Shown in pieces: positions 19,466-29,930 of a stretch of 64,000 nt of DNA. The stretch lies in the NCBI RefSeq assembly GCF_947179515.1, contig NC_067495.1, positions 62,637,627 through 62,701,626 on the forward strand. The letters run 5' to 3'. The first letter of the stretch is position 1; every line of letters begins with the position of its first letter. This stretch comes from Apodemus sylvaticus (Eukaryota; Chordata; Mammalia; Rodentia; Muridae). Made by a program: the position numbers and the translations under genes. The notes below the pieces were generated by a model that searched no databases, was not told where the DNA came from, and worked only from the letters and a program-made list of their open reading frames with translations.

Positions 19466-20357
19466 ATTAGTTACTTTTTAATTGCTGTGATAAAACACCA
19501 TGACCAAGGCAACTTATAAAAGGGAGGATTTATTTGGGCTTACAGTTCTAGAGGTATTGGAATCCATCACCATCATAATGGGGAGGATGGCAGCCGGCAG
19601 GCATGACGCTAGAGTGTGGCAGCTCATGTCCTGATCCTCAAACAGGAAGCACGGAACACACTCAGAATGGCACAAGTGTTTATTTTCCTTTTTTTCCATT
19701 TTTATTAGCATATTTTCCACACAATATATTTTGACCATGTTTCTCCCTCCCCTGACTCCGCCCAGATCCCCTTCACCTCCTTACCCACGCAGCTTCATGT
19801 TCATTTTCTCTCTCAAAAACAAACGGAAGACAAATAAGAGTCATCTCCCCTCCTGGCTCAGGAGTCTATGCAGAAGAGGAGGTGAAAAGACTGTCTGTCA
19901 GAGGAGGTGGGTGACTCCTAGGAGGCAGCAGCAGCCAGACCTGGAAGGACAGATGCATGGATGTACTCAGTAACAGCAGGCACGAGGTCTGCACAGGTTC
20001 ACACCGTGACTAAGTCCCAGCACTGAGAAGGAAAACAGACACTAAATCCCACCCCTAACCAAGAAGCTCTTGGTAATTGATAACCTGCTGGGAGAGGGAA
20101 AGTCAGTTTTCCCCCTTGGAGTTGGGTATGTCAACTCCACTCCAGAGCAGGCCCCATGCTGAGGAGTAGTTGGTTAACACAAAACAAACTCTGTACTTTA
20201 GTTCTGGGTGTGGGCCTTTTGTTTTGAAGCTTCAAGCCCACCCCCAGTGATACACCTCCACCAACAAGGCCACACCTCCTACTCCTGTTGCGCCAACTGG
20301 GCCCAAGTTTTCAAATATCCGAGCCTCTGGGGCCAATTTCAGTCAAACCTCTGCAGC
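19466..20357 (-). mobile_element. ORR1-type MaLR LTR split by an L1 insertion
   Basis: Left part 19466-19677: 'gctgtgataaaacaccatgac', 'ggcttacagttctagagg' and 'atcaccatcataatgggga'. Right part 20209-20357: 'agcccacccccagtgatac', 'caacaaggccacacctcct' and 'gcctctggggccaatttcag'. Together they make a reverse ORR1 LTR in correct order, interrupted by an L1 3' end. LTR only; no internal retroviral genes. Confidence 0.8.
19678..20208 (-). mobile_element. L1 3' UTR (Lx/L1_Mus type) inside the ORR1
   Basis: T-rich tail complement at left. Then 'gaggcagcagcagccagacc', 'gcaggcacgaggtctgcac', 'ccacccctaaccaagaagc', 'ccactccagagcaggcccc' and 'aacacaaaacaaactctgta'. This is the reverse of a murine L1 3' UTR. 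Younger than the LTR it splits. Confidence 0.8.
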
Positions 20358-20496
20358 TGCTTTGTAACTTCTGCCATTACCAATACTGTGAGCCTCACAA
20401 TACTCCAATACTCAAGAGGACATTGGTCAGCTCTTTGCTATTCTGCCTCCAATAGGACATGCCACTGCCATGTTGATGGTGGCTTTCAGGTTGTGG

Positions 20497-20755
20497 CCTT
20501 TATTTCATTTTTATTTATTTATTTGTTTGTTTGTTTGTTTGTTTGTTTTTACTGTGTTTGGGTATTTTCCCCCACGTGTATGGTGTATGTCTGTTCACTG
20601 CATTTGCGCCTGGTTCCTGCAGAGACCAAAGGAGGGCACTGGATCCCCTTAGAACTAGAGTTACAGGTGGTTACAAGCCACTGTGTGATCCAACCCAGTT
20701 CTTCTGGAAGAGCAGCAGTCAGTGCTCTTAGCTGTATAGCATCTCCCTACCCCCA
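20497..20755 (-). repeat. B3 SINE
   Basis: (TTTG)n tail complement (20518-20547), then 'tggatccccttagaacta', 'cttctggaagagcagcagt' and 'tagcatctccctacccc'. Reverse B3. Confidence 0.8.
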
Positions 20756-20904
20756 ATTATGACCTTTTACAAGCTCAGGTCTCACACAAGGTTCCCCCAG
20801 GCTGTGCCCCTTCCATGCTCGTACCCCCAACCCAACCACAGTATGCAGCTTTGCTCAATACCCACTCTTATCAGAATGGGGCAGCTAGGCAACTCCCCCC
20901 CCTC

Positions 20905-21000
20905 TCCAGCACCCGCTGCTGCCTTTGACTGTGCTGGTGACGGAACCTAGAGCCAAGCACATGGTAGGTCAATGCTTGAGTAGTGAGGAGATACCCTCAG
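20905..21000 (-). repeat. ID-like SINE head
   Basis: 'gtgctggtgacggaacctag' and 'agccaagcacatggtaggtc', ending 'accctcagcc', is the complement of an ID/tRNA-Ala-like head. Confidence 0.5.
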
Positions 21001-21014
21001 CCATTTACAACTTC

Positions 21015-21170
21015 CTTTTAAAAAGTTTTGATACAGAGTCTCACTAAGTTGCTTGAGCTACTCTTAAACCCATTATGTAGGCCAAGCCATCCTTACATTT
21101 ATGTTTCTCCTGTCTCAGCCTCTTGAACAGCTGTGCCAGTGGGCCATGTACGCCATCTTATTTTTGCACA
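21015..21170 (-). repeat. Old B1/PB1 SINE
   Basis: 'gatacagagtctcactaagt', 'ctgtctcagcctcttgaac' and 'gtgccagtgggccatgtac' form a diverged reverse PB1. Confidence 0.6.
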
Positions 21171-21339
21171 CCTCTTTAAAACATTCCTTTTATCTATTTT
21201 TATTTAGCATAAATGCCCCCCCCCCTTTTTAAATTGGAAAAAACCCCTCGATGATAAAAGCATGGCTCATATTCTGATGTTTAAGAGCAATATGTGCATT
21301 GCTAACCCATTTTATCCTCAAGGATTTCATGATAGAGTC

Positions 21340-21520
21340 AGCCATGTATTGTCTTGATTAATGATTGTTATTAGAAGGTGCGGCATGGGGGCAGGGCCAG
21401 TCATGGGCAGGTGGTCCTGGAGTGTATAAGATGACAAGGGAGCAAGCCAGGCAGCATTGGCCACAGTATTTTATCACAGCAACCGGAAAGCAAATTAGAA
21501 CACCATCCCTAGGGCTCCAG
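21340..21520 (+). repeat. LTR-like rodent repeat, partial
   Basis: 'cttgattaatgattgttatta', 'caggtggtcctggagtgtat', 'gggagcaagccaggcagca' and 'attttatcacagcaacc'. It shares order and wording with the longer copy at 60393-60790. The LTR-type 3' end ('tatcacagcaa') suggests a MaLR/RMER class; the family is not resolved. Confidence 0.5.
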
Positions 21521-22179
21521 CTAACTAGGAGAGCTGACACGGGTCTTTCTAGGGGGACCTAAGCTGATGGGACAAAAATCGGTATGAGTGGTTCTTGATA
21601 GGGCCAAGGAGAGAAAACAGGAAGCCTGATTTTCTATGTAAAAGTAGCATTTTTGCACGTCTTTTTCATTTATGAAATACCTTTACATATAATTTCTCAT
21701 ATGGGCCTCCTGTGAGAAGTGGAAAAAATAGATTCAGAGAGATTGCACCTGGCTTGCCCATGGTGGCAAGGGGGAAGACTGTGAGGCCCAAGAACTATTT
21801 GCACTGCTTTAGATGCCAGGGATACAAGCATATAAGATGGGCAAAAAGTTCTTTGTCCTAACAGAGTTTATAAAATGAAGTATTTGTTTCTTTTCATTTA
21901 CCCTGCCTGTCAGGCAAGCAATATCGATTTTAGTTTTTGATCTTGGCTGTGTGCTTTAGACTCAGCTGGCATGCTTCCATTAAAAACAATGATGTCTGGG
22001 GGCAAATACATGTGTGCACTCAAAGTTTACAGCTGCTCGGGAAGGAGTGAGTGTGCAACCGAGCTTGAGAAGGATTGGCTTTGAGCAGTGATTCCTGGAA
22101 TCACCCTGGGAACCAGGCATGGTGATACTCACCCAGAGCCCAGGCTGTGCAGCACAGCAAGACCTCCTATCAAATACAA
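21521..22179. other. Nhsl2: Mostly unique intron sequence
   Basis: A possible L2-like relic at about 21810-21900 ('ccagggatacaagcatataag'); otherwise nothing recognised. Confidence 0.4.
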
Positions 22180-22435
22180 GAAAATTAGAGTCAAGTACCA
22201 CCTTTTCAAGAATGCAGAAGCAGCAGGGTGTCCACACGCAAAAGAAGGCAGGCAGCTGGTTCCTCACCTCATGCCACACTCAACATTTACCTCAAAATGA
22301 ACAGAGGAGTTAAATGAAAAGGTTGTAATTTTAAAACATATTTTTAAAAAAATACACAGGAAGAGTTACTTGGACTGGGCAACCAAAGAAAAAGAGATAA
22401 ATTGAACTGCACCAAAATTAAAAAGAGAAGACTCC
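22180..22435 (+). repeat. Old L1 ORF2 fragment, sense
   Basis: 'cacctcaaaatgaacagagg'-like text (around 22280-22305), 'ttaaatgaaaaggttgtaa' and 'gaactgcaccaaaattaaaaa' resemble the 3' part of L1 ORF2. Frames are broken; a relic. Confidence 0.5.
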
Positions 22436-22454
22436 TCCTAGGAACTTAAAAATA

Positions 22455-22620
22455 AAACAAACACAAGAGGCAGGCAGATCTGTGAGTTCCAGGCCAGCCT
22501 GATTTATAGAGCAAATTCCAGGACAGCCAGGGCTATGCAGATAAACCCTCTCTCAAACAAACAAACAGACAAACAAACAAGTCCCCGAAAACCAAACCAA
22601 CCAAACAAAAAAACCCCCAA
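22455..22620 (+). repeat. B1 SINE fragment with A/C-rich tail
   Basis: 'gaggcaggcagatctgtgag', 'ttccaggccagcctgattta' and 'ttccaggacagccagggct', followed by (CAAA)n at 22555-22620. The 5' end is missing. Confidence 0.8.
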
Positions 22621-23236
22621 AACCATGAAAAGTAAATAAACAAATGAATGGGTCATTAGTATTTCATTCTCACAACAAATATTTGAGCACCCACTGTACC
22701 CATGTAAGTCCCTTTACTTTCTTGAGTGAGTCCTTGTTCTTTCTCTATAAAATAAGAGAGTGGGACATCTCTAAGGTCTATTGCAATTCAGTCTTATAAT
22801 TCTGTCAGGGGGCCTGTGCTAGGGGTGAGCATAGTGCACCAGATCTACTCTTAGAGACCTGGGGTTACTAAACATGTCCTTGATACTAGCGTATATTTCA
22901 TTTGAGAGAGAGAATTTTTTTAAAGTGAGTAGACAAGTTTTTCTAGTCTTGTTTTCAATTGCTCTAGAAAGCAGGCAACCTGTAAGAAACAGATAGCTTT
23001 TTTTTTCCTCCTCACTCACCATTTTTCTGATACCAAGTTGACCACAGAGATGGTCGTCCAAGGGCAGCATCAGAGGGAAGAGCTCAATTGGAGCAGACTA
23101 TAAAAGTTAAACAGAGGACAGAAAACAAAACTGTGTGCCTGCAGATAAAAGAACTGAGAGCAGTGGAGGGTGGGGGGACCCTACCAGAAAGCAGCCTACC
23201 ACTGTCTCTCTTCTCCAACTTCTTGCTCTCTCGTTC
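22621..23236. other. Nhsl2: Mostly unique intron sequence
   Basis: No clear repeat. An 'atatttgagcacccactgta' stretch at about 22680 hints at a very old mammalian-wide relic. Confidence 0.4.
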
Positions 23237-23731
23237 GTACACGTGTGCATATGCAGGCCAGAGGTTGACAGTAGTTGTCTTCCTCAGCCACTCCCTACCT
23301 TATTTTCAAAAGTTTTTTTAAATGTTATGTGTATGTCTGTGTGAGTGTATGCCACGTCTTTGCTGGTCACTTGGAAGACAGAAGAAGGCGATGGATGGAT
23401 GCTTGGAGCTGGATCTACAGGTGGTGACCTGCCTGACATGATTGCTGGGATCCAAAGTCAAGTCCTCTAGAGGAACAGGAAGCATGCTCCAATGCTGAGC
23501 CATCTCCCTACCTATCTCCTGAGACAAGGCCTCTCTTTCTGATGACGGAGATCATATATTTAGCTAGACTGGCTGTTCAGGAAGCTCCAGAGGTCTACCT
23601 GTCTCCGCGTCCCCAGTACTGGGATTTCATACATATGCCTCTGCACTTGGCTTTTATATGGGGACTGGGAAACTCGGGTCCTTGAGCTTTTATGTATGCC
23701 AAGCACTTCAACTAAGACATCTCCCCAGCCC
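23237..23731 (-). mobile_element. RSINE1/B4 SINE split by a B3 insertion
   Basis: Left part (23237-23300): 'gcaggccagaggttgacag', 'gtcttcctcagccactccc'. Right part (23514-23731): 'gagacaaggcctctctttc', 'ctgtctccgcgtccccag' and 'gacatctccccagccc'. The two halves are a single reverse RSINE1 separated by the B3. Confidence 0.8.
23291..23513 (-). mobile_element. B3 SINE inserted in RSINE1, with TSD
   Basis: CTCCCTACCT occurs at 23291-23300 and again at 23504-23513. Between is a reverse B3: 'gttatgtgtatgtctgtgtg', 'ctggatctacaggtggtgac', 'gtcctctagaggaacagga' and 'gctgagccat'. Confidence 0.85.
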
Positions 23732-24029
23732 TTGACCCTTACTCTCCTTTGTACCTGTAAGTAGTCTAATTGGTGGAAGAAAGATATGGCATGGTTCAGA
23801 TGATGGATAAGTGAGTCACCGTCCCTGGGCTTGAGCCCCCATTCTTTGCTTCACTATGACCCGGGATAAGCAGCCTGGCATCCTTTTGCATTAGTGTCAC
23901 TGTAAGTAAAGAATCGTCATAATGTTATTTCAGAGCCCCAATATGAAGATTATAAGCTTGGCAAGCATTCTATTTTGCCATCTAACTGTACATATGATAT
24001 TTAAGTTACTCGCATTTGCTCCTTAATCT

Positions 24030-24225
24030 TTATTTTATGTAAAGTAAGTACTACTTTTCCAGTTTAATAGATAAATAAACCAAGGCACAGAGATATTGTC
24101 GCTATGTTAGTACTAACTAGGTCATTTTTGTAACCAGAAAAGATAGCCTAGTCACAGAGGCAAGATGTGAACCTAGGATAACTGGTTCCTTCATGCTCAC
24201 TTAACCACAGGACTGTACACAAGCC
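24030..24225 (+). repeat. MIR element
   Basis: 'aaaccaaggcacagagata', 'gtcacagaggcaagatgtg', 'aacctaggataactggttcc' and 'cacttaaccacaggactgta' parallel MIR ('aactgaggcacagagag..', 'gatttgaaccca..'). Confidence 0.6.
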
Positions 24226-24914
24226 ATTGAATTCATCTAGATATTTACAGATAAATAACCTGAGTCAGCTCTAGGGATGCAGAGCAAAATGTGGGTTCCA
24301 TGCATGGAAATCTATACTGTAGATCAGGATGGAAGACATACATGGAAGAAAGGTGTAATAAAAGACACATCGTATTACAAGAGTTCTAAGTAGCTTTGTC
24401 ACAATGATCGGCCTCCGACTAGGTCCTTGACAGATACAAGGAGGGATTTGCAGCCAAGGAAAGCTTCGTAATAATAGCACAGGGATGGTAGGACTCTGGG
24501 AAGCATCTGTGCATTGGGGCAAACATCTTTTACCTATTGTTGGAGGATTCTTGGCAGGCCCCAGAAACTAAATGGCAAGGTCAGGGAAGTTATCTAGTGC
24601 TGTGCACTTCATTTTAGGATCCCATGGAAGTAGCTAGTCTAGAAGCATACACCGAGGCTGTCTTAGATGCATAGATTTTGAGATTTGAGCTCAAATTTGT
24701 CATAGCATACATGGAAAAACTGAAGCCAGAGACAAAAGAATGAGCCCCAGCAAGCCCACAGCAGCTGTAGTAGGCTTTGCTATGCTAATATTTCCAACCT
24801 GCATCTGAACGTCTGGGCCATTTCCTGAAGAAATTCTTCAGTGGCATCCCAATCTGTTTCCCTACTACCCAGAGATGTTCTTTAGCACTCTCTTGAAAGT
24901 TCCTGCTTCAGAAC
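24226..24914. other. Nhsl2: Unique intron sequence
   Basis: No recognised repeat or coding similarity. Confidence 0.45.
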
Positions 24915-25050
24915 CACGTGTGGTGTGACACATATCTCTTAATTTCAGCACTTGAGAGGCAGAAACAGGAAGATTATGAATTTGAAGACAGCCTGGGCTA
25001 CACAGCAAAACCCTGCCAAAAAGCAATCCAAACAAACAAAAACAAAAACG
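24915..25050 (+). repeat. Old B1 SINE
   Basis: 'ttaatttcagcacttgagag', 'gcagaaacaggaagattatg' and 'acagcctgggctacacagc', with a (CAAA)-rich tail to 25050. Confidence 0.75.
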
Positions 25051-25244
25051 TCACTAAGTGTCCTGTGTCATTAATGACCTATTCTACCACAAATGAAGTC
25101 TTGAGCAGAAAACTTGATGGGCTAGCCATGGCAACACAGACTGAGTTGAGAGAAAGACAGAATAGAGGTCTTAAAATGATGTGTCAACCTCACCCCCACA
25201 GTGACACTGACATTTTCAATTTTTCTCCGAATTGTCTCTTAGCC

Positions 25245-25390
25245 TCAGATGGTGGTACCAACGTGTAATTCTAGCATTCAGGAAGCAGAGACAGATGGAT
25301 CTCCATGAATTCAGGACCAGTGTGGTCTATGTAGCAAAGTTTTAGGTTGGCCAGGGCTACACAGTGAGACCCTGACCCTAAAAAAAATTC
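25245..25390 (+). repeat. Old B1 SINE
   Basis: 'gatggtggtaccaacgtgta', 'attctagcattcaggaagc' and 'ggccagggctacacagtgag', then an A-tail. Confidence 0.75.
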
Positions 25391-25490
25391 TAAATGACAT
25401 CTATTGAGATGTGATTTGAATAGTTTTCCCATTTCAAGTGTATGAATTAAGTGGTTTAAGATGGTCATGAAGTTGTGCAACCATCACCAG

Positions 25491-25558
25491 AATCAATTTT
25501 AAAAGACTATTTATTTTATTGTATGTGTATGTGTGAATGCCTACATGTATATATGTGC

Positions 25559-25594
<36 letters not shown>

Positions 25595-25758
25595 CCAACA
25601 CAGGCCAGAATAGGGTGTTGGATCCCTGGAGCTGGAGTTGCAAGTTGCTGTGAGGTGCCTGATGTGGGTGCTATGAACCAAACCTGGGTCCTCTGCAAGA
25701 GCAGAAAGTGCTCTTACCCACTGAGCCATCTCTCCAGTCCCTGTCACAATCAATTTTA
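25491..25758 (-). mobile_element. B3 SINE with (GT)n, flanked by TSD
   Basis: AATCAATTTTA occurs at 25491-25501 and 25748-25758. The reverse B3 between has (GT)n at about 25560-25591, 'ggatccctggagctggagt', 'gtcctctgcaagagcagaa' and 'gagccatctctccagtccc'. It is inserted in L1M. Confidence 0.85.
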
Positions 25759-26344
25759 TAACCCTTTCATTTATAAATTTATAACATTTCATTACCCCTA
25801 AAGGTAAGCCCTTCTTACCCAGCCAAGTCCTCAGGCTACTACTGATCTTTTTCTCTTCTGTGTGTTTGCCTACTCTGGAATTTTCCCATTTATTATTACT
25901 GTTGTTATTGTTATGATGACAAAGGGTGCACCTTTTATACATATGCCTTTAACTAACTAAGAGAGAGAACTGCTGGCTCCTATGGCAACTTTATATTTAG
26001 ACATTTGAGGGACTCCCAGATTGTTTCTCACAGAGCTGGCTTCACTTCATTTTTCTGTTAGTCGTGTGTACAGCTTCGTCTTCCTTGCCAATTCAGGTAT
26101 TATTATTCTGTGTGTTCACAGTCATCTTAGTGGGCACGAAATGTTTCATTATGTTTTTGACCTGAATTTCCCTTACGACTATGACGTTGAGTATCTTTTC
26201 ATGGCCATTTGAATTACTTAAAAAATAAACATCGAATTATATCTCCTGCCCATTTTTGAGTTGGGTTGTTTGTTTTGGGTTTGGTTTGGTTTTACTGGAA
26301 TTGTAAAAGTTCATTTGTTTTTTGTTTCCTTGCTTTTGTGTTTG

Positions 26345-26442
26345 TATCTGAGACAGAATTTGAGTATGTAACCCAGGCTGGCCTTGAATTGCAACCTTTC
26401 TATCTCAGCTTCTCAAGCGCTACAGCATACCACCCTAGCTTA
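26345..26442 (-). repeat. Old B1/PB1 SINE
   Basis: 'tctgagacagaatttgagta', 'acccaggctggccttgaatt' and 'tctcagcttctcaagc' in reverse orientation. Confidence 0.7.
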
Positions 26443-26628
26443 GAGTTCTTTGTGCATTTTGTGTATTGATAGCTACTCATATATGTGATTTGTTCATATA
26501 TTTTCTCAGTTCAAGGAGCTGCCGTTTCAGTTTCTTGATATACTTTAATACACAAAGGTTTTAATTTTTTTATGACAACCAACTTCTATTCTTCCCCGGA
26601 TGTTCATTCTTTTAGCAGCATAAGAAAG

Positions 26629-26712
26629 GGTTAGCTGGAGATATAGCTCAGTGGTAGAACATTTTCCTAGTATGCATGAAGACCTGGGTTTGATCCTCAA
26701 CATTACAAAGAG
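26629..26712 (+). repeat. ID SINE
   Basis: 'agctggagatatagctcagt', 'ggtagaacattttcctagta' and 'gacctgggtttgatcctcaa' are a good ID consensus match with A-box and B-box. It is a SINE, not a functional tRNA: no acceptor-stem closure. Confidence 0.8.
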
Positions 26713-27379
26713 TGTGAAATTTTTGTTTCAGCCCAGGCCATATAGATTTAATTTGTCTTTTTTCATAATTTTGTAGTTTTAAATGTTTATATTTTTATCT
26801 TTGAGCCCATGTTGTATATGTTGTAAGGTAATGGTCCATGTTATAGGCTAAGACATCCTCTGGACACCTTTTAATAGTAATAATAATAATAATAATATAT
26901 TATAATACATTGTTAATACTAATACTATTATTTTGGTTAAATATGCCATGATATGCATATAAGAAGACAACTTTATGGGCTTGATTCTCTTCTTCACCTT
27001 ATATGAGCACTCCAGGGCTCAAACCTGGCTTGCCAAGCGTGCTCAGCAACTAAAACATCTCTCTAACCATCCCCACTCTTCTTTCCATTGCTGAATTGTG
27101 TTGAGACTCCCGCCAACATCAGTTGATTAGCGCTGGACTCAGTTTGTCTCACTGATCCATGTGTGGGTCATTATGCCAATGCCACAATATTGTGATTATT
27201 TTGGTTAGTTTTGATTGCTGCACAGCAGCTTTTGAGATTGGGAAGTATTAATTCTCTGACCTTGGTTTTCACTGCTAAGATTATTTTGGCTCTGCCAGGG
27301 TCTATGAATTTCTACATGAATCCTGGAGTCATTTTTTTGTTTCTGCATTACCTTATTTTTGCCTAGTTCTTAGATGTTT

Positions 27380-27550
27380 GTTAAGGATATCAACAAGTAT
27401 TTATTAAATACTGACTGAACACCTACCACCTGTGTTACGTTTTGGAGTTATCATGGTGGGAAAAAATAGCTCTTAATTCTGCCTTCAGGGGTCTAAGAAT
27501 AGAGCGGGAAAGGCAAACATTAATCAAATAATCACCAAAATAGAGGTGAC
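27380..27550 (+). repeat. Ancient L2-like/mammalian-wide repeat
   Basis: 'caacaagtatttattaaata', 'gaacacctaccacctgtgtt' and 'ctgccttcaggggtctaag' follow the same relic pattern as 1880-2055 and 41195-41300. Confidence 0.4.
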
Positions 27551-28129
27551 ATGAATAATAAATTGGCTAAATCAGAATGGGGTTGGAGAGAGTGGTGGGG
27601 CAAGGAAAACTTTCTTAGGGAAATCAGTAACCAGAAAAGTGCCTGCAGCTAGAAGGACTTTGGGAACAAGCACTAAGTAGCAGAGAATGAACAACACTAG
27701 GTAGGGGTCACCACTGATCCTGCAGGCCTGGGGGAGGGCCCAGGAGTGTTGTCCTGAAAACAAAAGGAAATCACCAACACAGAGAAGTAACACGATCTTA
27801 TTTTGCTTTCAAAATACTAGCTCTGGATGCTCTAAAGAGAATAAACTGGAGATACAGGCCATGACCATAAAGTGACAGTGGAAGTTTGGGTCAGGGTGGT
27901 GGCTCTTGAGACAAAGTGTTAAGACTAACAATTACAGATACAAGAGAAAACAAGACTGTAGAAATAGTCTTTGGTTAAAATGTTCTACCATGGATTGGAT
28001 GGTGTTGGGAGGGTTAGTTTTTTGTTTTTTGTTTTTTGTTTGTTTTTTTTTTGTTTTTTGTTTTTTTTAGACAAGTTAAAAAAACACTAGGTAGCTTTGA
28101 GGGGGATCAGTGCTTTCAACTTTAAGGTG
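27551..28129. other. Nhsl2: Unique sequence and T/G-rich run
   Basis: No recognised transposon. A (GTTTTTT)n-like run spans 28016-28068. Confidence 0.5.
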
Positions 28130-28265
28130 TCTTCTAGACATTTTTGGGGCTATTTGACTGTAATTCTGAATCATCCTTGCAAAGAAGCCATTTGCAGATG
28201 AGGAAACCGAGTACCATAAAGTTGGTTAAGTGGCAAAGCTAGCCAGGGTCCTACTAATCTAAAAA
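28130..28265 (+). repeat. MIR element
   Basis: 'tttgcagatgaggaaaccga', 'gttggttaagtggcaaagct' and 'agccagggtcctac' match MIR core wording. Confidence 0.6.
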
Positions 28266-28889
28266 CAGCCACAGTGCTCCTTCTGTTCTAGGGCACTGGG
28301 GATGACTTTTTGAGAAGAGTCCATTTCAAATAGTTTCAGATAACAAGAGAAAAATCATTTGAAGCAGGTCTCCCCACCTACCAAGTCCTCTCAGACCTCA
28401 GAGCTTGTGCTCCTAAGGCAGCCTTCTCTCCTCTGTGTATATCTCCACAGCATAACAGCCAGCCCTCCCTCAGGATGTATCTGAGCCCCCAAACCTTTTA
28501 TTCCTAGACCCAGTCTGTTGATCACAAACAGAAAACTACCCGCTTCCTTTTCCTACAGTGATCATGCTGTCTGAAAGGCTTCATTGCTCTTAGAGACCAT
28601 TGTCACCACTCTGTGGGCAATGTATGGAAAGCTGAGATGCTAAGACATGGAGCCAGAAGCTGGGTGGTTAAAAAAAGTAACAAGTCAAGGTGAGCTCAGG
28701 GTGTTTGTTTGTTTGTTTAATGTCTAATGGGGAGTGCGAGGCAAGAAAATGAATGGGTGGTGGGAAAGGAAGCGGAATGAAAAGCTAGGAGAAAGAAAGA
28801 TAAGTCTAAAACTTCATGGAGGAAGAGGAAGAGAAAATAAAGTGTTCAAAGAAAGAAAAATTGGGGAGGAAACATCCTGCTTCCAAATC

Positions 28890-29050
28890 AGGAATCTGAC
28901 ATTTACTAGCTGGATGATGTTATGCAAGTTACTCAGTGTCTCTAAGTGGAGATAAAATTGCACTAACTTTATGAGGTTTGCGTAAGGATTATAGGGAAGG
29001 CATGTATGAAGCGTCCTGGACACAGTGTGCGTTGTGTGATAAGCACCTGA
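28890..29050 (+). repeat. MIR element
   Basis: 'gacatttactagctggatga', 'atgcaagttactcagtgtc' and 'atgaggtttgcgtaaggatt', then 'aagcgtcctggacacagtg'. Clear MIR order. Confidence 0.65.
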
Positions 29051-29892
29051 TAACTCTCAGCTGTCCCTCTGCCTAGGCCTGCCTAGGCATGTCTCTTGCA
29101 CAGGAGGTCCTCTGCTCCCGGACCAGTTCCAGGCTGGGCTACTTTATCTCACTAGATCTGGATCAGGCAGGAAATATCCTGTTTCAGCACACCTAGAAGA
29201 TACAGGACCTGTGACAATTGGTGTCACCTCCAAAAGTGATCCTTGGACTCTCTGCTGCCTTGGCTTGTTTCCTCTTTCCTTCCTTGTCTCTTCCCTACCA
29301 CCCCCACCATGCTGATTCTAATCTCTACCCAGTCATCGTGCTGCAATACCCTTCAAGGACCAAAGTCCTGTCCTTTTTCCTCCTTTAGGCAGTAATTGCC
29401 CAGTTGCTGAACAATAGCCTCACTACACTGACCCCATCATGACACCCTTTTGTGAAGCATGGCTCGTTGATTGTGCCTTCTAAATACTGTGCTTTTGGTC
29501 CTTGTCTGTTTAGAATGGTGACTAAAATAATTCTTTAAAGTCCCAGACTTCCTTAGGAATCAGCCAAGGTTGTAAAGCCTGCTCTGTAAAAGTCTGTGAA
29601 CTCATTGTCAGCCAGGAGAGAGTACGTTCGGCTACCAACAACAAATAACCAGGGCTTGCTCACGGGATGCACATAGAGTGCTTTCTTTGCCTTGCGTCAG
29701 TCAGCGATCCAGACTAGTGGAGAATCCATTTTGGACATGTGTTTCTGTCATTGTTGAAACAGGAAGAAGGGCTATATGCTCTGAAGTCTATATTTAAAAA
29801 GATCCTCAACTACTTTGTTGCAGCAACAGTGGGAGCAGGGAGGCCATTTGAGGAAACTTGATCCTGGGCGAGTTGTTGGTAATATGAGCTGT
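29051..29892. other. Nhsl2: Unique intron sequence
   Basis: No recognised repeats or exon-like sequence. Confidence 0.45.
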
Positions 29893-29895
29893 ACT

Positions 29896-29928
<33 letters not shown>
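29896..29928 (+). repeat. (GT)n microsatellite
   Basis: About 16 uninterrupted GT units. Confidence 0.95.

Positions 29929-29930
<2 letters not shown>

Larger units (their letters stand above)
25391..27360 (-). mobile_element. Ancient L1M/HAL1-like element, antisense, multiply interrupted
   Basis: Segments read as reverse L1M ORF2/3' UTR in order: 25391-25500 and 25741-25930 ('gtttgcctactctggaat'), 25980-26260 ('gacgttgagtatcttttcatgg', 'cctgcccatttttgagttgg'), 26443-26628, 26713-26870, and 27090-27360 ('gattgctgcacagcagctt', 'attattttggctctgcc'). Later B3, B1 and ID insertions separate them. No intact reading frame. Confidence 0.75.

Noticed and set aside
19466..20357. Endogenous retrovirus with coding capacity
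   Set aside because: Only LTR sequence is present; no gag, pol or env-like frames occur here or at the other LTR pieces.
26629..26712. Possible tRNA gene
   Set aside because: A- and B-boxes are present but the sequence is an ID SINE; no cloverleaf acceptor stem can be closed.
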